Shown piece after piece: positions 56,541 through 64,000 of a DNA stretch of 64,000 nt; positions within the stretch are counted from its first letter, which is position 1; each line of letters starts with the position of its first letter. Position numbers and translations under genes: made by a program. Source of the stretch: G965230065 sp965230065 (GTDB lineage: Bacteria; Bacteroidota; Bacteroidia; Cytophagales; Cyclobacteriaceae); contig OZ245942.1 in the NCBI GenBank assembly GCA_965230065.1, forward strand, positions 3,038,001-3,102,000. The letters run 5' to 3'. The notes under the pieces were generated by a model. The model saw nothing but the letters and a program-made list of their open reading frames with translations. It was not told where the DNA came from and did not search any database.

Positions 56541-58928
56541 ATGCTTAAAAACTACCTGAAAATCGCCATTCGCAATGCCAAAAGGCATCGCCTGTATTCA
56601 ATTATTAATATTCTGGGACTTATGGCGGCACTCACGGGTGCGCTCTTTTTGTTGCTGTACGTAACTGATGAACTGAGCTATGATAAGCATCATGAGCATG
56701 CCGACCGGGTGTATAGAATTGTTTCGGATGTGAAGTTGGGAGAAAATGACATGGAAATGGCGATGTCACCAAATGCCCTGGGAGAGTATCTGCATCAAAA
56801 TTATCCAGAGGTAGAAAGTTATGCTCGCCTTCGCCGATATTATTGGGAGCCTTTTAAAATAAAAAAGAGGGATAATTTTATTGAACAACCTAATGTTTTT
56901 ATTGCTTCCTCTGGTGTTTTTGATGTTTTCTCATTCCATTTCCTGCAAGGCGATCCTTCTACTGCCCTTACCCGCCCCAACAGCATCGTGATGACGCAAA
57001 GTATGGCAGAGAAATATTTTGGTGGGGATGTGGGCAATGTAATTGGTAAAACAGTTACCGCCGAAAATGATTCGGTGTACCAGGTTACCGGGCTTATTGA
57101 AGATGTTACCCAAAATTCACACTTCACGCCCGCTGCTTTTCTGTCTTTTGCCAAACGGGGAAATCCTAACTGGTATTTTAGCAGCTACGCCTATGTGCGG
57201 GTACAACCTGGCACTATACCCGGTCAGTTTGAAGAAAAAATACAGGAAGTTGTTAGCGAGAAACTCACCTTCTTATTGGAAGAAGTAGGCGGGGGAACGA
57301 TAAAATTAATATTGCAACCACTCGCAGACATTCATTTCTACTCAAAACGGGATGGGGAAATACAGGCCAATAGTGGCAATATGAATTATATTTACACCTT
57401 TTCTGTCATCGCTTTTTTCCTGATTTTGCTGGCTGCCATCAATTATATCAACCTGGCTACGGCCCGCGGGCTGCAAAGGGCGAAGGAAGTGGGTGTCAGG
57501 AAATCACTGGGTGCAGCCCGTGGTCAGTTGATGGGGCAATTTCTGGCCGAATCGTTTATGTTTGTTCTGCTGGCGGTTTTGGGTAGTATTTTATTGCTTT
57601 TCCTGCTTTCTCCGGTTTTCAATTATTTCACCGGAAAAAATTATGACCTTTATGCGTTTGCAGAACCTGTTCACTTTCTCTGGCTCACAGTATTATTGCT
57701 CTTTTTAACCCTGCTTTCCGGGGGCTATCCGGCGTTTTTCCTTTCCCGCTTCCGACCAGTGCGGGTACTAAAGGGAAGCATGACTGCGTACGGACAGGAA
57801 AATGTGGTTTATAGAAAAATGCTGGTGGTGGTGCAGTTTACCATCTCGCTGGTACTGATTACCAGTACGCTCATAGTATTTGCCCAACTAAAGTATTGGA
57901 ATACCCAGGAACTTGGGTTTGATAAAGAACAGGTGGTAAAAATCAGCGTGGGGCAAGCCTATAAATTTACACATACCCTCAAAGACGCGCTACTCCAACA
58001 TCCTAACATCACCCGCATTTGTACCACCGAAAACCCTCCGGGAAGCAAACCTTTTTCAACTGTTGTTGATACCGATGAAAAGACAAGAATAGTAGTGACC
58101 GATGTTTGGGCAGATTTCGGGTATATTTCTGCTCTAAATATTCCACTCCTGTCAGGGCGCAATTTCAGGGACAATATCAGAAAAGAGGTTGATTTGGTAC
58201 GTGAACATGCCGGTGTCTTGGTCAATGAAAGTTTGGTAAAACAAATGGGATGGGATAATGAAAATGCTATAGGCAAAAAAGTAACTATAGAAGGTCAGTG
58301 GAAAGAAGAAATCATTGGCGTCCTCAAAGATTTTCACATTACCTCCCTGCACGATGTAATTGAACCCATGATGGTTCGTTACGAACCATACGGTGATTTT
58401 ATGCTCATTAAAATTAGTGGAAATCATGTCCCTGAAACCCTGGAGTTCATACAAAATACCTGGAATGAAATTACGGGAACTTCAGAAGTAGCCTACACTT
58501 TCCTCGACCAGCATTTTCAGCAGCAGTATGAAGCCGATGAAAAGCGGGGGCGGCTTTTCGCTATCTTTTCCGGCATCATTATTTTTATTGCTTGTTTGGG
58601 TTTGTTTGGTTTGGCTACCTTCACGGCTGGACAGCGCACCAAAGAAATCGGTATCCGCAAAGTGATGGGGGCTTCTATGCATCAAATTCTGTTTTTGTTG
58701 TCAAAAGATTATTTGCAATTACTCATCATCTCCATTGTAATTGCCATTCCGGTGGCTAATTATTTCATTACCGACTGGCTGAAGAGTTTTGCTTATAAAA
58801 TACCTTTGGAATGGTGGATGTTTGCCGTGCCTGGCCTGGCCGTACTTTTTGTGGCCCTGTTTTCTATTGGAGGAAAAACTATGAAAGTGGCCCGGAAAAT
58901 TCCGGTAGATTCGCTGCAGTATGAGTGA
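56541..58928 (+). CDS. ABC transporter permease, MacB/FtsX type, without ATPase partner
   Basis: The 795-residue protein has two tandem units: N-terminal helix (about 20-42) with MacB_PCD periplasmic domain (about 45-250), three helices (about 285-390, AAINYINLATARGLQRAKEVGVRKSLGAARGQLMGQF), a second core helix (about 430), a second periplasmic domain and a final FtsX block (about 670-790, RTKEIGIRKVMGASMHQIL). The VGVRKSLGA and IGIRKVMGA loops are the ATPase-coupling motifs. Such Bacteroidota permeases usually belong to efflux or signalling transporters with a separate ATPase, which is absent from this window. Flanked by direct repeats. Confidence 0.92.
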   Translation: MLKNYLKIAIRNAKRHRLYSIINILGLMAALTGALFLLLYVTDELSYDKHHEHADRVYRIVSDVKLGENDMEMAMSPNALGEYLHQNYPEVESYARLRRYYWEPFKIKKRDNFIEQPNVFIASSGVFDVFSFHFLQGDPSTALTRPNSIVMTQSMAEKYFGGDVGNVIGKTVTAENDSVYQVTGLIEDVTQNSHFTPAAFLSFAKRGNPNWYFSSYAYVRVQPGTIPGQFEEKIQEVVSEKLTFLLEEVGGGTIKLILQPLADIHFYSKRDGEIQANSGNMNYIYTFSVIAFFLILLAAINYINLATARGLQRAKEVGVRKSLGAARGQLMGQFLAESFMFVLLAVLGSILLLFLLSPVFNYFTGKNYDLYAFAEPVHFLWLTVLLLFLTLLSGGYPAFFLSRFRPVRVLKGSMTAYGQENVVYRKMLVVVQFTISLVLITSTLIVFAQLKYWNTQELGFDKEQVVKISVGQAYKFTHTLKDALLQHPNITRICTTENPPGSKPFSTVVDTDEKTRIVVTDVWADFGYISALNIPLLSGRNFRDNIRKEVDLVREHAGVLVNESLVKQMGWDNENAIGKKVTIEGQWKEEIIGVLKDFHITSLHDVIEPMMVRYEPYGDFMLIKISGNHVPETLEFIQNTWNEITGTSEVAYTFLDQHFQQQYEADEKRGRLFAIFSGIIIFIACLGLFGLATFTAGQRTKEIGIRKVMGASMHQILFLLSKDYLQLLIISIVIAIPVANYFITDWLKSFAYKIPLEWWMFAVPGLAVLFVALFSIGGKTMKVARKIPVDSLQYE

Positions 58929-58935
58929 AAATTGT

Positions 58936-59014
58936 CTTAATCAGGATTTTCAGGATGAAATGGATAGCCGGGATGCAAGAATCCTGGACATCTTGAACAT
59001 ACAGAATATCCTGA
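58936..59014. repeat. Direct-repeat copy 2 flanking the ABC permease
   Basis: AATCAGGATTTTCAGGATGA, GATAGCCGGGAT, AAGAATCCTGGAC and AATATCCTGACGG match copy 1 at 56451-56534 in order and orientation. It ends with GGTTCGCCGCGCGAC. Confidence 0.7.
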
Positions 59015-59099
59015 CGGTTCGCCGCGCGACTAAAACAACAATAACTTTTTCCCATGCAGCGGGTATACTTATGTATAGAAACCACTGAACTGCTCATTT

Positions 59100-60101
59100 A
59101 TGAAAAAGTTTATTTTTTTATCTGTTATTGCTCAATTTTTCATCTTTTCCGGTTTTGCCCAAAACGAAAACGTACGGGTGCTGGGCATCAATCTGGAGAA
59201 TTATGAGTATCCTTTTCCGGTACATTACATTGAGTTGGATATTCAGAAAAAAACCTACCAGATGGCGTACATGGACGTGCAGCCTGCCAACCCCAACGGC
59301 AAGGCGGTAATGCTGATGCATGGTAAAAACTTCTGCGGTGCTTACTGGGAAGAAACTGCCAATGCCCTTTCAGAAGAAGGTTTCCGGGTGGTGATCCCCG
59401 ACCAGATTGGTTTTGGTAAATCGTCTAAGCCCAATGATTTGCAGTATACTTTTCAGCTATTGGCGCAAAATACCAAAGCGGTATTGGATTCGCTGGGGAT
59501 TGAAAAAATCGCCGTGCTGGGGCATTCTATGGGCGGCATGGTGGCTACACGCTTCACGCTGATGTATCCTGAAATTGTAGAAAAGTTTATCCTGGAAAAC
59601 CCCATTGGGCTGGAAGACTGGAAACTGAAAGTGCCTTATAAGCCTGTAGATTGGTGGTACCAGAATGAACTGAAAAAGAATTACGCATCTATTAAAAAAT
59701 ACCAGTTGGAAAGTTATTATGACGGCCAATGGAAATCCGAATACAATGAATGGGTGAATATCCTGGCAGGCTGGACATTGAACATTGATTATCCAACCAT
59801 TGCCTGGAATTCGGCTTTAACCTATGATATGGTTTTTACCCAGCCCGTGGTGTATGAATTTGGCCAAATAGAAGTGCCAACCTTGCTGATTATCGGGCAA
59901 AGGGATCGAACCGCTTTGGGAAAAAACCTGGTAAGTGAAGAAGTACGGAAAACAATGGGCAATTACCCGGAACTGGGCAAAGCCACGGCTGAAAAAATTC
60001 CAAATGCTACCCTGGTTGAAATTGATAATATCGGACATTTGCCCCATATTGAAGCTTTTAATAGATTTATTGAGCCTTTGGTAAAGTTTTTAGAGCAATA
60101 G
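59100..60101 (+). CDS. Exported alpha/beta hydrolase
   Basis: The 333-residue protein has a signal peptide (FIFLSVIAQFFIFSGFAQ) and an alpha/beta-hydrolase fold: LMHGKNFCGAYWEETANAL oxyanion region, nucleophile elbow VLGHSMGGMVATRF, a helical cap (about 185-235), and acid/His candidates in LLIIGQRDRTALG and IDNIGHLPHIEAF. It should act on an ester or similar bond in the periplasm. Four bases separate it from the next hydrolase gene, so the two form an operon. Confidence 0.92.
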   Translation: MKKFIFLSVIAQFFIFSGFAQNENVRVLGINLENYEYPFPVHYIELDIQKKTYQMAYMDVQPANPNGKAVMLMHGKNFCGAYWEETANALSEEGFRVVIPDQIGFGKSSKPNDLQYTFQLLAQNTKAVLDSLGIEKIAVLGHSMGGMVATRFTLMYPEIVEKFILENPIGLEDWKLKVPYKPVDWWYQNELKKNYASIKKYQLESYYDGQWKSEYNEWVNILAGWTLNIDYPTIAWNSALTYDMVFTQPVVYEFGQIEVPTLLIIGQRDRTALGKNLVSEEVRKTMGNYPELGKATAEKIPNATLVEIDNIGHLPHIEAFNRFIEPLVKFLEQ

Positions 60102-60105
60102 ATAT

Positions 60106-61389
60106 ATGTTAAACATCACCATCAGGGCCTTTTCCTATGCAACCCTGCTTTTTCTCATCATACAATGTACTTCACCCCAACAAACAGACCAGGAAAGTTT
60201 TACAAAACACCCTACATTACCCAACCCTTTGAAAGCGGGAAATAAGGTGGTTTCCAGTGCAGCATGGGAAGATCAGCGGGAATATCTTAAAAAGTTGCTT
60301 ACCGATTATCAGTACGGGGAAGTGCCACACCATGCTGATATTGACCAGCTTGAAGTAGAACCCATCGCGTCAGAATATATATTGGACAGTGCGGCTTTGC
60401 AGCAAAAGTTATCCTTTACAGTTACTAAAAATGGCAAAAGCTTTTCTTTTCGGGTAGGAGTGGTTGTGCCTCAACGGGAAGGAACGTTTCCGGTAATCAT
60501 AAAAAATGATGCTTTTTTGTTTGACCTGGAGGATATCGAAGACCCGGACAGACGGGAACGATACCGGAAGATTGGGCGGGATGCTATCCTGGAGTTTTCT
60601 GTAAATGAGGCCATAAAACGGGGGTATGTATTGTGTAAATTTATCCGTACCGATGTGGCGGCAGATCATAAGGATAACAGAAATACCGGTGTTTTTCCCT
60701 TATATCCTGAATATTCGTGGGGCACCATTGCTGCCTGGGCATGGGCAAAAAGTGTCATTATCGATTGGCTGGAAGAACAGCCTTATGCCGATACTGATAA
60801 AATTGCGGTAACCGGGCACTCCAGGGGTGGGAAAACAGCCTTATGTGCAGGCATTTATGATGAAAGGATAACAGTTACAGTTCCCAACTCTTCTGGCAGT
60901 GGGGGCACAGGTAGTTGGCGGTATTTTGATGATGAACACCGTCCGCAAACCATCGCTTATCACGAAGAGACTTTTCCTTACTGGTGGCATGATAATTTGT
61001 TTGTTTTTACCGATTCCGCTGAATATATGCCATTTGATGCACATTTCAATAAGATGCTGATTGCCCCCAGGGCTTTGTTGAATACCCATGCTCGTCATGA
61101 TTTCTGGGCCAACCCGTATGGCACGTATCTCACCCACCTTGCTGCCCAGCCTATTTTTGATGCTTACGGAAAATCAGGAAACCTTGCCCTTCACTGGAGA
61201 GATGGGAAACATAATCAGAATATTGAAGACTGGAAGGCACTGTATGACTTTTGTGATTGGGTGTTCATTCAGAAAGCTCTTACCAGGGAATACAATCAAA
61301 ACCCGCATGCTGAATACGCATACGATTCTATTTTAAACCCGTATTTTGAATATTTTGATGGTTTTGGGGAAATACCTGCTGAAAATTAA
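60106..61389 (+). CDS. CE15-like alpha/beta hydrolase (glucuronoyl-esterase-like)
   Basis: The 427-residue protein has a lipoprotein-like N-terminus (LLFLIIQCTSP, an imperfect lipobox). The nucleophile elbow is VTGHSRGGKTALCAG, close to the GCSRxGK of carbohydrate esterase family 15. It is followed by VPNSSGSGGTGSWRYF, PRALLNTHARHDFWANPYGTYLTHLAA and the His candidate in WRDGKHNQNIEDW. CE15 enzymes cut ester bonds between glucuronoyl groups and lignin alcohols. The identity as CE15 is probable rather than certain; other acetyl-xylan-type esterases are possible. Confidence 0.78.
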   Translation: MLNITIRAFSYATLLFLIIQCTSPQQTDQESFTKHPTLPNPLKAGNKVVSSAAWEDQREYLKKLLTDYQYGEVPHHADIDQLEVEPIASEYILDSAALQQKLSFTVTKNGKSFSFRVGVVVPQREGTFPVIIKNDAFLFDLEDIEDPDRRERYRKIGRDAILEFSVNEAIKRGYVLCKFIRTDVAADHKDNRNTGVFPLYPEYSWGTIAAWAWAKSVIIDWLEEQPYADTDKIAVTGHSRGGKTALCAGIYDERITVTVPNSSGSGGTGSWRYFDDEHRPQTIAYHEETFPYWWHDNLFVFTDSAEYMPFDAHFNKMLIAPRALLNTHARHDFWANPYGTYLTHLAAQPIFDAYGKSGNLALHWRDGKHNQNIEDWKALYDFCDWVFIQKALTREYNQNPHAEYAYDSILNPYFEYFDGFGEIPAEN

Positions 61390-61468
61390 CACGTATGAAA
61401 AATGAATAGACAATATATAGCTTTGAGTGCCAGTCTGCTTTAGCTGATTCCCATTGAAATAATGAACG

Positions 61469-61476
61469 TAAATTTG
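61469..61476 (+). promoter_or_regulatory. Possible -7 element TAAATTTG before the AraC-TPR gene
   Basis: TAAATTTG matches TAnnTTTG exactly and lies 48 bases before the ATG at 61525. No clear TTTG occurs at the expected upstream distance, so support is partial. Confidence 0.35.
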
Positions 61477-61524
61477 TACCTTTAGAAAGGCCATAGAATA
61501 TCCTAACTACTACTTGCCCGTATC

Positions 61525-63447
61525 ATGAAACCTCCCAACGAACTCTCCCAAGACGATGCCCTGCTTCAACAATTGGTACAAACTGTGTTACAAAACCTGG
61601 AGAACGAACAATTTGGGGTTGAAGATCTTTCCGAGCAGGTGGGCATGAGCCGCTCTCATCTGCACCGTAAGCTTAAATTGCTCAAAGGCAAGTCGGTGAG
61701 CCAGTTCATTCGGGAAATCCGGCTAGATGAAGCCATGAAACTTTTGCAAAATGATGCGGCTACTGCAGCTGAAATTGCATACCGGGTGGGCTTCAACAGT
61801 ACTTCCTATTTTCATAAATGTTTCCATGAGCACTATGGGTATTCTCCCGGTGATATTAAAAAAGGGAACCTTAGTGATAACATAACAAATGACATTAACC
61901 ATTCGCCTGAAAAAGAAGCTGCTGCCCAGCCTGCAAATGCTAGGAAGCAAAAGAACTTCCTAATTAAAAAACTTGTGCCCGCTTTGCTGGTTGTAGTCTT
62001 TGCCCTTATGGCAGGTTATTTCATTTTTACCAGGCAATCTGATCTCAAAGTCTTTCCGCAGAAATCCATCGCCGTACTACCTTTGGATAATTTGACAGGG
62101 GAAAAAGGACAGGAATATCAGGCTGCCGGCCTGCACGAAGCCCTCATTGGCGAATTGGGCAAAATTGCTGCTTTGCGCGTTATTTCCAAAACCTCAGTGA
62201 TGCACTTTCCTGAAAAAAATATGCTCATTCAGGAAATTGCGGAGGAATTAAATGTGGATGCCATTGTAGAAGGTTCTGTTTTCGTGACGGATGATAGCTT
62301 ACATATCCGCATTCAGTTGATTGAGCCATTTCCTGTAGAGCGTCATTTATGGTCACAGGATTACCGAAGGCACATCCGCCAGGTATTGTCTGTACAAAAC
62401 GAAATTGTCCGGGATATTGCCCGTGCCATTGATATTGAGGTAACCCACGAAGAAAAAGTTTACCTGGCAAAAGCCCGCACCGTAAACCCTGAAACGTATA
62501 GAAATTATGTACGGGGAATGTACTATTTGCAAAAGTCTACCCGGGAAGACCGGAAAAAAGGATTGGCCTACCTGCACCAAGCCGTAGATAATGACCCTGC
62601 CGACCCACTGGCCTGGACCGGGCTGGCACTGGGGTACATTGAAGAGGGGCATAGCTCCACGGCTTCCGACGATGCTTTCCTACGAGCCAAAGCGGCTGCT
62701 ATGCAGGCCCTCAAGCTGGACTCTACGCTGCTGGAAGCCCATGCAGCCCTGGGCAGGATTCAGCTTTATTACGAGTGGGATTGGGAAGGGGCGGAAAAAA
62801 CTTTTAGATACGTAAACAAGGCAAACCCCAGCATGGCTACCAACCATTACCATTATGCCTGGTACCTGCACCTCATGGGTCGGATGGAAGAGGCCATTCA
62901 CGAGCATGAGCTTGCCCAGGTGTTCGATCCATTGGGCGTAAAAAACACGGGCTGGCTGGCTTGGCTATATGCCTATTACGGGAATTTCCAGCAGGCAGCA
63001 AGAGAGATAGAGAAAACCTTTGAACTGGATTCTACTTATCACGTCGGGTTTTGGGCACAAGGCCTTATCAAAGAAAAAGAGGGAAAGTATGAAGAAACCA
63101 TAAAAATATACAACCAATTGACACACAGGCATCCTAATTTCAAGTGGTTACTAGGCTGTGCTTATGCCTGGGCAGGCAAAACTTCGGAGGCCAGAAAAAT
63201 ACTGGCAGCACTTGAAGCACCCCCTCCTTCTCCCTGGAATGCATATGGGTTATCACGGTTATATGCTGCCCTGGGCGAAAACGACAAAGCCCTGGAATGG
63301 CTACGGTACAAGCCACATCATGCCTTCATCCCCTGGTTACGGGTAGACCTATTCAATGATTCCCTGCGCAAAGATCCCCGGTTTCATACACTCATGGCTA
63401 AAATGAACCTGCCTCCTGTTACCATGCCGGCCGAGGCCAGTCTGTAA
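61525..63447 (+). CDS. Membrane AraC-TPR regulator with TolB/FlgO-like domain
   Basis: The 640-residue protein has an N-terminal AraC HTH (about 12-110: VEDLSEQVGMSRSHLHRKLKLLKGKSVSQFIREIRLDEA and AAEIAYRVGFNSTSYFHKCFHEHYGYSPGD), a membrane helix (about 150-169), a periplasmic TolB/FlgO-like domain (KSIAVLPLDNLTGEKGQEYQAAGLHEALIGELGKIAALRVISKTSV, about 180-300) and TPR repeats to the end. The HTH is cytoplasmic and the sensor extracytoplasmic, so it can transmit an outside signal directly to DNA. It may bind the GCAACATA repeats downstream. Confidence 0.92.
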   Translation: MKPPNELSQDDALLQQLVQTVLQNLENEQFGVEDLSEQVGMSRSHLHRKLKLLKGKSVSQFIREIRLDEAMKLLQNDAATAAEIAYRVGFNSTSYFHKCFHEHYGYSPGDIKKGNLSDNITNDINHSPEKEAAAQPANARKQKNFLIKKLVPALLVVVFALMAGYFIFTRQSDLKVFPQKSIAVLPLDNLTGEKGQEYQAAGLHEALIGELGKIAALRVISKTSVMHFPEKNMLIQEIAEELNVDAIVEGSVFVTDDSLHIRIQLIEPFPVERHLWSQDYRRHIRQVLSVQNEIVRDIARAIDIEVTHEEKVYLAKARTVNPETYRNYVRGMYYLQKSTREDRKKGLAYLHQAVDNDPADPLAWTGLALGYIEEGHSSTASDDAFLRAKAAAMQALKLDSTLLEAHAALGRIQLYYEWDWEGAEKTFRYVNKANPSMATNHYHYAWYLHLMGRMEEAIHEHELAQVFDPLGVKNTGWLAWLYAYYGNFQQAAREIEKTFELDSTYHVGFWAQGLIKEKEGKYEETIKIYNQLTHRHPNFKWLLGCAYAWAGKTSEARKILAALEAPPPSPWNAYGLSRLYAALGENDKALEWLRYKPHHAFIPWLRVDLFNDSLRKDPRFHTLMAKMNLPPVTMPAEASL

Positions 63448-63767
63448 ATAGTATTGCATCCACTTCAAAGAACTGGCGACAGACTCAGGTCTGGTGCCAA
63501 ATAATGAAAGCTAAGGCTTCGTCTGGCATATCCGCAATAAAATACCGGAATGGGCAAAAAACACGTTTTTAGCCGGCAAATGCAACATAATTTACCCATG
63601 CAACATAAGTGTTCAAAAACTTTCCCTTTTCCGCAACATAGTTGATACCTCCCTACCGACTTTTTCCCCCATCTTTGGTCAAAGCTTTTTACATGGTTAG
63701 TGGCCACTTTCCTCTTTAACATTCTTTGTTCAACCAGATCTTATTGATCTGAAAAAACTTCACTACC
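63448..63767. other. Regulatory gap before the lipoprotein gene
   Basis: No gene in these 320 bases. They contain the GCAACATA repeats and TTTGGTCAAAG near 63675, and are AT-rich near the start codon. Confidence 0.5.
63581..63640. promoter_or_regulatory. Three direct repeats of GCAACATA
   Basis: TGCAACATAA occurs at 63581-63590 and 63599-63608 (18-base period) and GCAACATA again at 63633-63640 (33 bases further), all in the same orientation, 128-187 bases upstream of the lipoprotein gene. Direct repeats near two helical turns are the usual AraC-type operator geometry. Confidence 0.55.
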
Positions 63768-64000
63768 ATGAAAACTTTTCTTGTATTTCCCGTACGCTTT
63801 CTCAGTAAAATCTTTCTGGGTTTGCTATTCCTTTTTCCTCTAAGTTGTAAAGATAACCTGGAGGAAGGACTCACCCCCAATGGGGATGATGCCTATCTAG
63901 GTGTAGAACTCTGGCAAGACCTGCTGCCCAACATCGTACATGAAAAAAGCATGATTGTACAGCAAAGAGGTTCTATCCAGGAAGCCATTGACGCGGCTTC
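63768..64000 (+). CDS. Lipoprotein, probable parallel beta-helix protein (5' part only)
   Basis: The first 77 residues are visible. MKTFLVFPVRFLSKIFLGLLFLFPLSC is a lipoprotein signal with Cys27 (lipobox FPLSC), followed by KDNLEEGLTPNGDDAYLGVELWQDLLP. The last visible stretch, QQRGSIQEAIDAAS, is the characteristic first rung of pectin-lyase-like beta-helix proteins. It is likely surface- or periplasm-anchored and may bind or cut polysaccharide. It fits beside the CE15-like esterase and the AraC-TPR regulator. The rest lies outside the window. Confidence 0.7.
   Translation, partial: MKTFLVFPVRFLSKIFLGLLFLFPLSCKDNLEEGLTPNGDDAYLGVELWQDLLPNIVHEKSMIVQQRGSIQEAIDAA

Noticed and set aside
1..64000. 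tRNA or rRNA genes
   Set aside because: No cloverleaf ending in a CCA-type acceptor or rRNA-like stretch was noticed; a tRNAscan or Rfam search would settle this.

Overview
The window comes from a Bacteroidota chromosome, most likely a Cytophagales-type bacterium. The evidence is a type IX secretion (T9SS) sorting domain, several carboxypeptidase-regulatory-like plus TonB/SusC-style modules, an outer-membrane beta-barrel TonB-dependent receptor, AraC-TPR fusion regulators, a Bacteroidota-type promoter (TTTG-N20-TATGTTTG) and almost no need for Shine-Dalgarno sites. No rRNA, tRNA, CRISPR array or intact insertion sequence was seen.

Layout. 0-5 kb: end of an ECF sigma gene, an OmpR-type two-component pair and an outer-membrane receptor. 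5-12 kb: periplasmic and envelope genes (GATase-like exported protein, PRC-barrel, App1-type phosphatase, DUF1328 peptide, glycerophosphodiesterase, a T9SS cargo protein). 12.5-14.5 kb: an ECF41-type sigma factor with its fused C-terminal domain, two carboxymuconolactone-decarboxylase-like genes and a matching ECF41 promoter. 14.6-21 kb: Uma2, MOSC, a VWA protein, and a second ECF sigma gene overlapping a membrane protein that joins an anti-sigma-like N-terminus, a SusC-like TonB-box segment and a TonB C-terminal domain. 21-29.7 kb: small accessory genes (HxlR/SDR, SRPBCC, DUF1772, YdeI, DHFR-like, DoxX, GlxA-type regulator, DUF1697) and a truncated MFS gene. 31.6-44.2 kb: complete branched-chain amino-acid set leuACDB-ilvD-ilvB-(methyltransferase)-ilvN-ilvC-ilvA. 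45-56 kb: a mostly minus-strand oxidative sugar/polyol cluster with a divergent AraC regulator. 56-64 kb: orphan ABC permease, two alpha/beta hydrolases, an AraC-TPR regulator and the start of a beta-helix-like lipoprotein.

The best regulatory discovery is between leuB and ilvD. A consensus Bacteroidota promoter is followed by a 21-codon leader peptide made mostly of Leu, Val and Ile codons, and then by mutually exclusive antiterminator and terminator hairpins. This is the full logic of ribosome-mediated transcription attenuation, placed in front of ilvD.

The second theme is intergenic hairpins. Around ten sequence classes of inverted repeat occupy the gaps. One class has the form GTAG-stem-loop-TTTAC, like REP elements, with compensatory base changes between copies, and a REP-associated tyrosine transposase (RAYT) remnant lacking its catalytic centre lies between two copies.
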